This document shows, piece by piece, positions 45,613 to 58,019 of a DNA stretch of 64,000 bases. Location: positions 17,295,019 through 17,359,018 of the forward strand of contig CM055823.1 in NCBI GenBank assembly GCA_029582265.1, in the 5' to 3' direction. The position numbers were made by a program, and so were the translations under genes. The first letter of the stretch is position 1, and each line of letters begins with the position of its first letter. The notes below the pieces were generated by a model. That model made no database searches. It was given only the letters and a program-made list of their open reading frames with translations, and was not told the origin of the DNA. This DNA comes from Zoroaster sp. YZ-2022. Taxonomy: Eukaryota > Echinodermata > Asteroidea > Forcipulatida > Zoroasteridae.

Positions 45613-46023
45613 GTTTGGTTTATAAGTATGTTACGTGTTTACAGTTATTCTCCTGTACAAAACGCATACAGTTACGCGTCATTCAATATTTCAGCTTTCT
45701 ATCAAAGTAAACATTAATAATATTGGAGATTAAAATGACATCGAAACCGCGATTTTAAAGCTTTACCAACTTCGCGATTTTACCACTACGTGAAAACTGT
45801 GACGATAATTACGGACGATGTCACTCCGAAGACACGGAGATCAACGCAAGCAACTCCGGGAATATCATGCCAAAGTCATTCAGCGTGATGAGAGTGTACA
45901 CTTCGCCTACATCCTTTTGTCGGTGCCGTCGGTGATCCGGTACAAACTACAACAGCGGTACAGATCATTCAAACTCGGAGATGTGCAACCGTCATAAGCT
46001 TTACATCACAACTCTAGTCTACC

Positions 46024-46466
46024 GAAACAATAATGGATCTAAATGTTGATATTCCTTTAGTATGTGAATATTACCATCAAGATAAGTTTTGTAATTCATC
46101 TCCAGCTAACACAAAATATCAAATGTCTTTATTTTTATGCTCGAAGTCGAAAAAAGAACATCTCTGATATTCGAAACTATGTTGACATTTTGGGAAGTAA
46201 ATTTTCTGCCATTTCTGCCATATTACCTGCCTATAACAGGTAGGTACCTGCAAAAAAGGATGGTGGAGTTGCTCTCTACATTCATATCTGTCTTCACTAC
46301 AACATTAACAATGATGTTAATGTAAATAGTCCTGCTTTATTGAAATTGTCAATACCAATACACTCAATACAATTGTTGAAACAGTGTACAGACCAACCGT
46401 GGCTTCATGTAATAATTTCACTGATTATCTCAATGAAATATACTGGCTGTTGGAAACCATGAATAT
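46024..46466 (+). pseudogene. CR1/Jockey-like LINE, N-terminal part of the endonuclease
   Basis: Broken frames give DLNVDIPLVCEYYHQDKFCN, then KDGGVALYIHICLHYN-like and TVYRPTVASCNNF, blocks of the apurinic-type endonuclease of CR1/Jockey LINEs. The domain stops at ETMN, exactly where the foldback element begins, and resumes at 49853 with the GDFN motif. Stops and shifts before the insertion site show decay. Confidence 0.75.
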
Positions 46467-49400
46467 TAGTCTATGGGCTGGAGGGGTCTGCCATGCACCC
46501 CCCCCCCCCCCATAACCCACCGCCACCGATATTTTTGTGTTCCCTTTGATGTCCTAAACACGAAAAAAGATGTTAACATGATAACATTGTAGTACACTAG
46601 GTATCACTATGGGGATAAAGTATCATTAAGTTTTACTTCACAAGGTCTCTGGAGCTTATTGTTTACGCCCATATCATGTCAAATTCAGCTGGGAATTCTT
46701 ATCATTACACAAACCTCCATTACTGGTATGCTTTGACTTACAATAATAAAACTTGACACATTAAATGTTAATGTATATGTCGACAGGATGGCGTCATTGA
46801 TTGCCATAGAAACTACCTCTACAGGGTGCTGTATTTGGATGAAGATTATGCGTAAATGAATAAATGGTTAAAAGTATTTCTTATGTTTAGCCATTGTAGT
46901 ACACTATATGGATTATGTATCATTAAGTTTTAACTGGATATGATATGTTAACTCTAGTGTAAGAAACACAAAGGATAAATTTGAAAATGTTGGGTTACGT
47001 TGTCTCTGGAGATCAATGTTAATGCCCCTATATCAGCCCCTTGTTCAGTCAAGAATCTTTATCATATGGGGTGGGAGGGATTAAACAAACCTCTATTACT
47101 CCGGCATGCTTTGACTTACATTCATAAAATTTGGTTCATGTAAATGTTGTCAAGATGACATCATTGGTTTTGATGGAAACCTCTTTTGTGTTGTACTACA
47201 TGTTCTGGTTTATTGCTAACCAAGTCCTTGTCTGTAAGAAGAAGCTTCCTGTTTGAGATGGCGAGTCCACCTTTACAAGGAAGCTGCATCCACCTTTTGA
47301 AGGAAGCATCATTATAGACCCAGGTTGTATGTGAGCACCAAATCAATATGTTGGAGTTATGAAACCTTCTGAAAGACTGTGCATAGGGGTATTGTTCCGG
47401 CTCCTGTCCACCACAGGAGTATGTTTGCTACTGCACCACACAGAAGAGCAGAGTTCAGCAGAAATGTAAACAATACTATATTGAAAGTGCATAGGATGGC
47501 ACTGGCTTTCATAGTTCTGACCATACAGCACAAGCTGGACAAAAACCAGGACAAACCGGCACTGGTCGGCACTGGCCGGCGCAAACTAATGAAGGTTAAC
47601 AAACTAATGAAGTAATCCGTTGGTAACACCTACATGTATGGACAAAAAGTATTAAGGCTCAGGACTTTTCAAAACTCATCCAAAAGGATATGGTTCTCCC
47701 CAGAGTGCCTTTGTACCGTCATTGTGTTGTATGGCAAGAACTACATGTAGGTGAGCCAATGTTATCCTACACACTTTCAATATAGGTTTCTGTGTACATT
47801 TTTGCTGAATTCTGCTCTTCTGTGTGGTGCAGTAGCAAACATACTCCTGTGGTGGACAGGAGCCTGAACAATACCCTGCACACAGTAACCGGGTGCCTTC
47901 GACTCACCCCTAGAATAAGTACCCAGCCTTCACAGCCTCGCAGGAAATCAAGCTGACTAATCAAGGTGATGAATTGTGCACATCTGCAGGCAATGTCTGT
48001 GGATAAAATACATTCATGTTTGGAGAGAACCATATAGCCCATGTGAACCCTTTCAAGCAGGTTGATTATTTCCTATGCCTAAAACCAGGCCGGAGTGACC
48101 TTCCATTGGATAAATAACCCTTCCCGAAAATAAAACGTGTGCCACTGAGTTTGAATAGCAGATGAATTGCTGACAGGCAGATGCCTTGGCTCATAATTCA
48201 CAGCAGTCCCCATGTTAGGGGAAGCCACATTTCGGAACAAGTGCCAACACTGTCTGACTTTGTGAAGTTAATGTATCCTTTCAGGAAGTTTCATATTGAT
48301 TTGGTGCTCCCATTCAGCCTGAAATGAGGCTTCCTTGTAAAAGTGGACTCACCATCCCAATCAGCAAGCTCTTCTTACACACAAATACCTAATGAGAGAT
48401 GAACCAGAAGATGTAGTACAACATAGAAGTTTCCATGGAAACCAATGATATCATCTTGACAACATAACATGAACAGTACATGTGCCAAATTTTATGAATG
48501 AAAATCAAATCATGCCGGAGTAATGGAGGTTTGTTTAATCCTTCCCACCCCATATGCTAAGGATTATTGGCTCAACAAGGACCCGATAGGGGCTTTAACA
48601 CTGATCTCCAGAGACAACTTAATCCAAGATTTTCAAATTTATCCTTTTTTCTTACATTAGAGTTGACATACCATATCCAGTTAAAAATTAATGATACATT
48701 GTCCCTATAGAGTACTACAATGGTTAAAAATAAGAAATATATTAACCATTTATTCATTTGCGCATAATATTTATCAAAATACAGCGCCCTCTAGAGGTAG
48801 TTTCTATGGCAACCAATAATGCTATCCTGACGATATATACATTAACATTTAATGTGTCAAGTTTTATTAATGTAGGTCAAAGAATGCCAGAGTAATTGAG
48901 GTTTGTGTAATCCCCTCCCACCCCAAATGCTAAGGATTCCCGGCTGAATTTGACATGATAGGGGCTAAACAATGAGGTCCAGAGACCCCTTAACAAAATA
49001 TTTTCAAATTTATCTTTTGTTTGACATTTGACACATCCTTGTGAAGTAAAACTGAATGATACTTTATCCCCATAGTGATACCTAGTGTACTACTACAATG
49101 GCTAAAAATAAGAAATAATTGTATCCATTAATTCATGTGCGCATAATATGCATCCAAGTACAACGCCCTCTAGAGGTAGTTTCCATGACAACCAATGATA
49201 TTATCTTGACGACATGTGAATGAATATTTATTGTGCCAAGTTTGATTAATGTAGGTCAAAGCATATTCCAGAAATAAAGGATTATTCAATATGCAGTGAA
49301 ATGGACGTCAAACTAAGCTTAATACCATGGGGGCTAAAAAGGTGCCCCCAGAGATAGAAAATCCAAAAAACTTCTAAGTTAACACATTTTTGTGGTTACA

Positions 49401-49852
49401 TTAGACTAAGACAAACCCATTTAAGGCATAAATTAATTAATTTTTTGTTCTTGGTGGCAACAATAAAAACTAAATGATTTATAATGAGATATTTTTCTAA
49501 AAATCTCAATAATTAAAATATGCATAATATACGTGCAATTATAGCACCCTCTACCGGTCGTTTTCACGAGAACATGACGACATATGACCGAACATTAATT
49601 GTGCCAAGTTACATGATAATAGGTGAAGGTATGATGGAGTAATGGCGAGATGTTTGATCTTCTTCCACCCCTAGTGCTTAGAATTATCAGCATAAGCTCA
49701 TTATACGGGTAAAAAATAGTGGGCCAGAACAGATAGTGCAACCCAAAATCTTTTTTCGTGTTTAGGACATCCAAAGGAACAACAAAATATCGGTGGCGGT
49801 GGGTTATGGGGGGAGGGGGAGTGCACGGTAGACCCCTCCAGCCCACAGACTA
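46467..49852. mobile_element. Giant foldback transposon, copy 1
   Basis: The ends are inverted repeats starting TAGTCTATGGGCTGGAGGGG. Target site TAT flanks both sides (46464-46466 and 49853-49855). The left arm (to about 47493) and right arm (from about 47777) are inverted versions of one another built from repeated units of a few hundred bp; the right arm is longer by about 1 kb. The loop is about 47494-47776. No open frame resembles a transposase, so it is non-autonomous. It interrupts a LINE endonuclease, which fixes the boundaries independently. Confidence 0.85.
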
Positions 49853-51420
49853 TATAAAATGTTATGTTATGGGCGATTTCAACATGAAATTTTTAAGCTG
49901 TGAAATTAAAAATGATGTTAAACATTTTAGTGATAAGTTTGCAAATTAATTTTATCCAGTTATAAATAAACCAGAAAAACCAAAATAACGAGTGAATGTG
50001 CTACGATAATATAATAACAAATGATCTCTCACAAATTCAGGTATTTTAATCACAGATATGAGTGACGATTTGCCAGTTTTTGTAGTTTTGAGGAAACGCA
50101 ATGTCAACTGACAAGGAAACCAACCTACTGTGAAGCGTGATTATTCTTATTCTAATATTCACCATTTTTATTAGAAATATAAATGAAACTCAGTGAAATT
50201 TTTTAAAACACATATTAATGACATTTACAATGTTGTTCTTCTTGATAAAGTTTTAAAACTGTATACGTTTTCCATTGCTCGAAGTAAAATCACGTATCAA
50301 CAAATCAAAATCACCTGGTTAAGTGAGGGATTGCACACATCGATTCTAAGAAAAAACTATTTGTATAAAAAGTATCTTAAGCATCCTATACAACTAAACA
50401 AAACGAAGTACATAGGAAATGCCCAAAATATATATTTGACTAGTACATTTAATTATTGTAAAAATGACATAAAAAGTACTTGGAAACTTATTAATTTAAT
50501 TTTATCGAAACACAAGTCTAAATTAAACCCAAAATATATAAACTACAGATGAGTCAAAATAGACAATGACAATGATATTTCTAATTCTTACAACAATTTC
50601 TTTGTTAATATTGGAACAACAAAGCTGCCAAGCTTCCACCGTCCATTAATTCATTTCAGTCTTTTCATTAAGAGATGCTCACATTCATTCTTTTCAACTC
50701 CTATTACTGAAGAGGAAATTATTATAATGTTGTTTATAAATTCAAATCTGGAAAGGCTCCTGGCTATGATGAGATTAGCTTTTCTGTTTTAAAACAAGCT
50801 AAGTATGCTTTAGCCAAACCATTGGCTTTACTTTTTAATAAGTCACTATGTTCAGTGGTTTTCCAAGATGAGTTGAAACTAGGTAAGGTTATACCCATAC
50901 ACAAAGGTTGTAGTGTTAATGAAGTAAATAATTATAGACTAATAACCATACTACCGATTTTATCAAAAGTTTGTAACAAACAAAATTACAGAAGCCTTTG
51001 AAAAATATAAATAAATAAATAAATAAAATCTATGTCGGTATTTTTCTGGACCTGCCCAAGGCCTTTGACACTTTTAATCATAAAAGTATTCTAAAAAAAT
51101 AATAATAATAAATAAATAATAAAAATAAATAAATACTATTGAATTCTTGAACTGGCCTTGGACTGGTTCAGGAGTTATCTGACAGAACAATTTGTATGTT
51201 ATAATTCTAGCAATTCATCTAAACAACCAACTTCATGCGGCGTTCCACAAGGATCTATACTAGGGCCATTATTGTTTATTTTATACATCCATGATATATG
51301 TACTACATCTAATGTAACGTATTTCTTTCTGTCTTTTTGCTGATGATACTAGTTTACTAATTAGCCATAACAACTTGCGATGTATTAAATTTTAGAATTC
51401 AACTTATTTAACCTTTAAAG
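49853..51420 (+). pseudogene. CR1/Jockey-like LINE, rest of endonuclease and RT
   Basis: The endonuclease resumes with MGDFNMKFLSCE and SGILITDMSDDLPVF. A linker frame (50193-50552) has KSTWKLINLILSK. RT follows in pieces: GYDEISFSVLK-like, GKVIPIHKGCSVNE, NNYRLITIL, then [19 protein letters not shown] and FADDTSLL with the catalytic Asp pair near 51340. (AAAT)n insertions at 51006-51030 and 51096-51135 interrupt RT. The 3' end is not clear. It is dead. Confidence 0.8.
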
Positions 51421-51750
51421 ACACAATAACATGAAATTATTTATTCTAATTAATTTAGATTTAGTTTTTTCACTTTTTAAATTCAATTGTGGCCATTATA
51501 GGTTTGGATCGCATTCTCAGAGTGCACTGTAAATACAGTTCTAAACATTGGTGTATTATTGCACATAATATCAACAGAACTTTAGTAAGAGAACACGTTT
51601 TCATTCTTCTTTATATGCAGTAATGATAAAGTGAAATAAAGATTGCATTATGCATAGTAAGCATGCATTGTAATGCGTTGAATTGCTTTTCACTTTGAAG
51701 GTTTATAAACTTTGACCTGACGAACTTTTGTATTTATGTTCATATTCCAG
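51421..51750. other. Receptor-gene intron
   Basis: AT-rich sequence between the LINE remnant and the LRR exon acceptor. Nothing else was recognised. Confidence 0.4.
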
Positions 51751-51822
51751 AAATATTTCAAACAATATGATCACCAGCTTCGACGATTCCAGCTTCTTGG
51801 GTCTGGTTAACTTGGAAACCTT
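51751..51822 (+). CDS. LRR exon of the GRL101/RXFP-like receptor gene
   Basis: A 72-bp exon after CATATTCCAG with donor GTAAGA. It reads NISNNMITSFDDSSFLGLVN plus LETL, a complete LRR with the same split-Leu phase as the others. Its intron surroundings are unlike the 40-43 kb copies, so it is an older, independent repeat. Confidence 0.9.
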
Positions 51823-52640
51823 GTAAGATATTTCAAATAACATTTTTAGAGTCAAGCATTAATGAAGTTTGTGGCCAAAATGTAGAAGAATGCTTCATCA
51901 TACTGTACCTGTATTCTTTCAAAATAAAATGTAACCGTAATCAAAACTCACAGCTGCACCTCAGGGTAAAATGAGCAGAATATGTTTAGACCAAATTGTT
52001 GACCTAATTAACACAGAAACAGCTCTTATAATCGCTACGTGTCAATTGCCGCATACAAGGATCGGTTACAACTGTCCATGCTGGGACATTTCAAAAATGC
52101 TTCTCGATACCAAACATATTAAGCGAAAAGTATACAACATTGTTATTATCTTTTACGAGTTATCGCGCACCAAGTCTAAGTAACCGAAAAAAAATCATCT
52201 TTATATGAACATTGTTTATGTTGAATAAGAACTTGTTACTTTTATTACCGGTATAAAATGAAATACACACTAGTGGATCCAGGAGGATCTTGGGTGTGGC
52301 CAAATCACCAACCTCCCTGCTTTAGCACCTTTAGCTATACAATTAACCCCTCCCCCAAAGACTAGTAAAAACATGGATGTGAAGTGTCACGCAATATGCC
52401 TCCGTGTGTAGCATCGAGATGTGGATAAAAAATAAAAAATAAATAAAGATAAATAAATAAAACGCCGACCCACTCAACCCACCTACATGAAGCGATTTAA
52501 GAGGAGTTCCAGTTCGTGCACTTTCGTAAACTTTTCCCCCATATATTTACTCCGTTGCAAAATTCAGCCCCTTCTATCATCTGATATCTGGACCTACGTG
52601 GACACATGTAGTAAATTAATATTATTTGTTTATTTTCAAG
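51823..52640. other. Receptor-gene intron
   Basis: It contains an (AAAT)n tract at 52428-52460. The frame at 51971-52183 has no family features. CACTAGTGGATCCAGG near 52268 resembles a hAT-type end but has no visible partner. Confidence 0.35.
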
Positions 52641-52712
52641 GGAGGTCAGGAATATTCCACTCAGAATCATACGTAGCAACGCCTTCGAAGGACTTACCAA
52701 ACTAAGGACACT
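52641..52712 (+). CDS. LRR exon of the GRL101/RXFP-like receptor gene
   Basis: A 72-bp exon after TTTTCAAG with donor GTAAGA reads EVRNIPLRIIRSNAFEGLTK plus LRTL. The repeat consensus is kept (Ile-x-x-Ile, Phe, Leu). Same exon phase as its neighbours. Confidence 0.88.
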
Positions 52713-52929
52713 GTAAGACATTGTTTTCTTTTTCATAGTAGTAGTCTGCATCTTGGTTTTGAAATGTGGTGTGGTTAAAAACGGGATACCGCAATCTATG
52801 ATCGCTTCTATCTGCATAGAATTTCAGACTTAAAAAATCAACACATAGCAAGACATCTTTAATTTTCTCTGTCTTAAATTAGGGTTGAAATAAGTAAATA
52901 TTCGTTATTTTACATTGATTATTTTATAG

Positions 52930-53010
52930 GGTACTGATCAGAAGTAAAACTGATGACCCAATTGATGTCCAAGATGGAGCTCTGAACGACCTTGTGAACC
53001 TCGCCGAACT
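52930..53010 (+). CDS. Last LRR exon before the 7TM exon
   Basis: An 81-bp exon after ATTTTATAG with donor GTAAGTG reads VLIRSKTDDPIDVQDGALND plus LVNLAEL. It is three codons longer than the other LRR exons, with an acidic insertion, and probably forms the final repeat next to the membrane hinge. Length is a multiple of three and phase is preserved. Confidence 0.85.
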
Positions 53011-54043
53011 GTAAGTGAATGATGAACATAACCGCTCGAACACGGTTAATACTAATATATATAAGAAACCGCCAATATTACTTTACCCCAATGAGAACAA
53101 TGCATGCGACAATAGACTTAAGCTTTTTTGTTTGTTTGTTTGTTTGTTTGTTTGTTTTTACTATTTGTTAAGACTTTAATATATTAACACACGATCTTGT
53201 CTGTATATAGCCCTATAGATCCTGGGGGAACAATGTGGCCACTATGATATTTTGTTATATCTCCAGAACGCATTGATGGATCGCTCTCAAATTGTATGAC
53301 TTTCCTATAATTATTCTTTAGTTTTAAGAAACTCTTTGTAGTTCATGTTTGCCATATGTTTCGTTTATATTGAACAGGACTAATTTAATTTTCATTATTC
53401 TGGTGGCAAATGCTAGATTTCTGATACTGTTAGGCATTGAATATGTGTTTGGGGTTTGTTGTCAACTTTCAAACACTGATCTAGAAAAAAAAGTTTTGTG
53501 ACCACTTCCAATGCATTATGGGAATCCAACATTTATGTTAAAAAAGGCAATATAAAAATGTCTGCCATTTGTTTTTGTTAGGTTTCAGAGATTTTTTTGC
53601 TGTTTTGAATATCTGTTGTAATCATAATGTTTATAATTTTAGTCAAATTTTGGGTTACAATATTCAATAATAATGGTTTACTATTGCAAATACTTGTGGT
53701 TATAGCGCCCTTTATCGTATAGTGTGAAATCCAGCGGATGAAAATTTATAAAATATGGGGAAAATACTGTTTTTGACCCAAAATTACAAAAATGGGTATA
53801 GCGCCTCCTAATGGTGACCCTAACGGAAGTTTGTTTTAATCTTATCCGAGAGATCTTGCAGAAATAAACATCCCTACGAAGTTTTATAATTAAACGTCTG
53901 ATGAACATTAAAGAAAATACAATCTTCTGCTTTAGTGTTTCGAGTCACAATCATAATTTTACCATTTTTTTAACATCGTGCAAATACACCGAATACTACA
54001 AAAGCCTGAATGTTTTTTTTTCTAACATGTGTTTTTGTTTTAG
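53011..54043. other. Last intron of the receptor gene
   Basis: It holds a (GTTT)n microsatellite at 53128-53157. Otherwise no feature is supported. It ends in the acceptor TTTTTGTTTTAG. Confidence 0.6.
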
Positions 54044-55169
54044 GACCGTCGATGATTACCTACTCTGCTGTGAATTTGGTTTAGCTATTCCTGGTTTTAA
54101 AGATTCTATTTGCAAGACTACAGAGTTAAAGTCACCATTAAGCCACTGTGGCAGTATGATGAGGAACCAAGTACTCCGAGTGTTCATATGGATCATTGGT
54201 CTGAGCGCCCTCATTGGTAATCTAGTTGTTGTTATTTGGAGATGTTGGCAATTACGCAAAGAAACACATGAGAATAAAACGCACTCTTTCTTGGTTTTGA
54301 ACTTAGCTATATCTGATCTGATCATGGGGGTTTATTTGCTGATAATCGCGAGTGCAGATATACAATTTGGGAAGAAGTACTTTAAGGGAGCGGAGAGATG
54401 GCGGTCCAGTGTAGTTTGCAAGATTGCTGGGGTGCTGTCTGTGCTGTCAAGTGAAGCATCTGTCTTCTTCGTCACCATGATCAGTATTGAGTGTTTCATA
54501 GGCATCGTATTTCCATTTAGTCCATTTAAAATCCGGGGGAAGACATCCAAAGTGATTGTATGCATAATATGGGTAGTGTCTGCATGTCTCAGTATTATTC
54601 CAACCGTAATAAGTGGGTCTGATTCAAAGATATATGGATTATCTGATGTGTGTATAGGGCTTCCTCTGATAACAGATCCGAGCAGTGTTGGTAGTGAAGA
54701 GACCTACATTAGCAGTGTATGGTGGGGATCCAAATTTACGACGCCAGTTGCTCACGGAAGTGAACCATCATGGATGTACTCTATTGTCCTGTTCCTTGGC
54801 GTGAACTTGTTGTGCTTCGTGATCGTTCTATGTTGTTACATAGCAATGTTCGTGAGTGTACAAAAAACAGCCAAGAATGTCAGAGTGGCTGCTCATCGGA
54901 AGCGGGAAGTGAAGATGGCGATTAAAATGGCGTTCATAGTAGGTACGGACTTCGCCTGCTGGATGCCTGTCATCATCATGGGGATTCTCTCGCAGTCCAA
55001 TGCGGTGCAGATCAGTCTTGAAATGTATGCCTGGATTTCCGTATTTATACTACCAATCAATTCATCAGTGAATCCATATCTATATACAATCGTCACTGCA
55101 GTTGCCAATAAGATTCAAAATGCCAAATCCAACAACCGTCCGATAGGTCTAAACATGGCCCAATTATAA
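54044..55169 (+). CDS. Terminal exon of an LRR GPCR (GRL101 / relaxin-receptor-like), 7TM domain
   Basis: This is a plasma-membrane G-protein-coupled receptor whose LRR ectodomain is encoded by the upstream exons. The exon starts after TTTTAG with the same phase as the LRR exons and encodes 374 residues, then TAA. A Cys-rich hinge (CCEFG, SICK, SHCG, residues 8-35) is followed by seven hydrophobic helices at about 46-65, 81-102, 131-158, 168-190, 243-272, 290-315 and 326-350. Class A features are GN in TM1, NLAISDL in TM2, a Cys125-Cys203 pair, CWMP in TM6 and NPYLY in TM7. SSEASVFF in TM3 is typical of the GRL101/type C LGR group. The DRY position reads ECF (149-151), lacking the Arg. The tail is only about 24 residues. 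N-terminal exons lie outside or were not found. The ligand is unknown. Confidence 0.93.
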
Positions 55170-55479
55170 ACGCAGATAAAACTATTGTCTTGAAAACTGA
55201 AGACTGCCTGCCTCTGAACCATTATCCTAAGACATTTTAAAGCCAAACATTTTGAAATACCTTCATTAAATGCAGATATTTTTGGCTATTTGAATTGTAC
55301 ATTTTCTCGAAACGTAGTTCATATGTTTTTGTTTCTGAAGCAAAATATTGACATTTTGATGAATGTTATCATTGATATTATTTAAAATATATTATATAAA
55401 AATAATAACACATCTTCAAATTAAAAGAGGTGTTCCCTCATCGTTCAAGTTCCTTATGTCAGTTTCGTTAAATTCATTT
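55170..55479 (+). other. Probable 3' UTR of the receptor gene
   Basis: AT-rich sequence after the stop codon. An ATTAAA-type signal lies near 55418. No other feature was found. Confidence 0.4.
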
Positions 55480-55711
55480 AACATGTTCAAAAGTATTTTG
55501 ACTTAATCATAAGTCCCCTTTTCCTAATTTTTATGAAATATATTTTCATTTTAATGAAAAATTGTTAAATTTCTTAATTTTTATGAAAGAAATTATCATT
55601 TTATTGCAATATTTCTAATATTTCTAAATTCGACTTTATTTACCAAAATGTATTTCATAAAAATTAGGAAAAGTGGACTTATGATTAAGTCAAAATACTT
55701 TTGAACGTGTT
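55480..55711. mobile_element. MITE with more than 50-bp inverted repeats
   Basis: The left arm starts AACATGTTCAAAAGTATTTT and contains CATAAGTCC and TTTTCCTAATTTTTATGAAA. The right arm mirrors it with one or two changes. The interior is AT-rich and also partly self-complementary. There is no coding sequence. Confidence 0.8.
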
Positions 55712-56017
55712 ATTTATGTTTTGGGTCACATGGTCTGCATTTAATTTACAACCTCACTATGGGTTAGCTATAAACGGCTGCCCATAACCCAAATATGGAC
55801 TCCGTCTCTGTATACACTATCACCGTATAGTACACGAAGGTGAAAGTCCAACCTGGACTAGGTTGTACATCTTGATGGCAAAATTGCTCCTAGGAATACT
55901 TTTTAAGTTAGTATTTAGACGATAATTTATAACATTCAAATACTTTATAATCTCAAATTGTAAATTAAAAAAGTTTTTAAAATGTGTCGGTTTGTAAAAA
56001 AGAAAATCAGATTTAGA
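55712..56017. other. Non-coding spacer before the satellite
   Basis: Nothing was recognised. Confidence 0.35.
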
Positions 56018-56932
56018 ATTGTTGGCACAATGTCTGTAAAGGCATCCATACCTGAATTGTTGGTACAATGTCTGTAAAGGCATCCATACCTGAATTGTTG
56101 GCACAATGTCTGTAAAGGCATCATACCTGGTGTCTGTAAAGGCATCCATACCTGAATTGTTGGTACAATGTCTGTAAAGGCATCCATACCTGAATTGTTG
56201 GCACAATGTCTGTAAAGGCATCCATACCTGAATTGTTGGTACAATGTCTGTAAAGGCATCCATACCTGAATTGTTGGCACAATGTCTGTAAAGGCATCCA
56301 TACCTGAATTGTTGGTACAATGTCTGTAAAGGCATCCATACCTGAATTGTTGGCACAATGTCTGTAAAGGCATCCATACCTGAATTGTTGGTACAATGTC
56401 TGTAAAGGCATCCATACCTGAATTGTTGGTACAATGTCTGTAAAGGCATCCATACCTGAATTGTTGGTACAATGTCTGTAAAGGCATCCATACCTGAATT
56501 GTTGGTACAATGTCTGTAAAGGCATCCATACCTGAATTGTTGGTACAATGTCTGTAAAGGCATCCATACCTGAATTGTTGGTACAATGTCTGTAAAGGCA
56601 TCCATACCTGAATTGTTGGTACAATGTCTGTAAAGGCATCCATACCTGAATTGTTGGTACAATGTCTGTAAAGGCATCCATACCTGAATTGTTGGTACAA
56701 TGTCTGTAAAGGCATCCATACCTGAATTGTTGGTACAATGTCTGTAAAGGCATCCATACCTGGAATTGTTGGTACAATGTCTGTAAAGGCATCCATACCT
56801 GAATTGTTGGTACAATGTCTGTAAGGCATCCATACCTGAATTGTTGGTACAATGTCTGTAAAGGCATCCATACCTGAATTGTTGGTACAATGTCTGTGTT
56901 GGTACAATGTCTGTAAAGGCATCCATACCTGA
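56018..56932. repeat. 38-bp satellite array, about 24 copies
   Basis: The unit contains TTGTTGGTACAATGTCTGTA and AAGGCATCCATACCTGAA. Copies are over 95% alike. From 56018 to about 56400 units with TTGGCACAA and TTGGTACAA alternate, giving a 76-bp higher-order period; beyond that only the TTGGTACAA form occurs. Truncated units lie near 56120 and 56895. Because 38 is not a multiple of 3 and no minus-strand frame contains a stop, long overlapping minus frames arise that are not genes. Confidence 0.95.
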
Positions 56933-57422
56933 AACAAGAGATGTGTGCTTGTGAAAGTTTCAGCTTATTTCGTCGTTTAAGAGAAAATTGTGAAAATGCA
57001 TTTAGATTATTTGTAGCGTATTCATTCTGATGAATCATTAGCTGATGATCCATTTCAGATTGGAATTATTCTTACAGTTTCCTCGTAAATAATTTGTCAG
57101 GATTATTCTGCCGGAATAGTTTGTCAGGACGGATTGTCTGGTAACAACGACATCTTAAAACCAATTAAGCTTGTATCTTTTCAGGTAATTACCAATGGTG
57201 TACACTCAGTTTAACCTTTATTAAATTACCACTTTCTCATTGTTACAGAGAAACATTGTGTTAATAATGTTGTTTATCTATGTGGCCTTACGTAGATTTT
57301 TTGAAGTGGCTTTTCCTTAAGGATATTTACTAACTTTTGTTATTGGCACTCGAAACTTCTTACGTTTAATATTTAATTATTTGATATATTCAATATATTC
57401 AGTATATTTAATATTATGTAAA
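56933..57422. other. Non-coding spacer
   Basis: AT-rich. No feature was recognised. Confidence 0.35.
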
Positions 57423-57522
57423 AGGATAATGACCAGATTTGGGCGTGGTCACAGGTGATAAAGGAACGAGCCGAAGGTGAGGTCATTTATCTCCGTGGCC
57501 ACGCACAACCGGTCATTATCCT
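57423..57522. repeat. 100-bp imperfect foldback
   Basis: AGGATAATGACC at the left and GGTCATTATCCT at the right, with GGGCGTGGTCAC / GTGGCCACGC and GTGATAAA / TTTATCTC further in. It is probably a small MITE. Confidence 0.7.
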
Positions 57523-57831
57523 ACAGTAAAGTCCAAGCGCTAATCTTTTATTCCCATTAATAAATGCCTGTATAGATTCAGTTTAAAAAATATATATAAA
57601 TAAATTAAAAAATTTAAAAATTAAAACTATTTTTTTGGAAAAAATAGCAATGGGCATCTCCACGTTTTGGGGACACGCGAGTCAGTGTGATGCGAAACAA
57701 ACTTCGTCACCCTGTTTGGTGACGCACATACGCGCTGCTCTAATTTTGATAGGCCTTGTCTTTACCATCCGTTGATACACCCCCACGTGATCACTTTTCG
57801 CCCAATCAGATTTTCTTATCTGTCTTGGGCA

Positions 57832-58019
57832 CAGCGGCGTAGCCGCCAGGACTTTTTCAGTGGGGGGGGGGGGGGCACAGGGGGCATTGCTTTTCAGTGG
57901 GGGGGGGGGGGGGGGGTTGGGTATGGGTTTTTTCCCTTGTCTTTTTCTTTTCTGTTTTTTTGAGTACTATGAAGATCCCCCCCCCCCAGCTCCCCGACAT
58001 CCCCGTGGCTACGCCGCTG
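57832..58019. mobile_element. hAT MITE with 8-bp target duplication
   Basis: The ends are CAGCGGCGTAGCC and its complement. CTTGGGCA flanks it on both sides (57824-57831 and 58020-58027), a perfect 8-bp duplication typical of hAT. The interior is two poly-G tracts, a pyrimidine stretch and a poly-C tract. 188 bp. Confidence 0.9.

Noticed and set aside
53901..54043. Upstream extension of the 7TM open frame to an ATG at 53901
   Set aside because: A strong acceptor TTTTAG at 54043 in the LRR-exon phase marks the true exon start. The upstream residues are intronic.
56018..56932. CRISPR-like regular array
   Set aside because: Units are head-to-tail without unique spacers in a eukaryotic genome; it is a satellite.
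55820..57053. Three long overlapping minus-strand open frames (310-368 residues) with a repeated peptide
   Set aside because: They arise from the stop-free 38-bp satellite read in three registers. There are no splice sites, no non-repeat domain, and the same peptide occurs in all frames.
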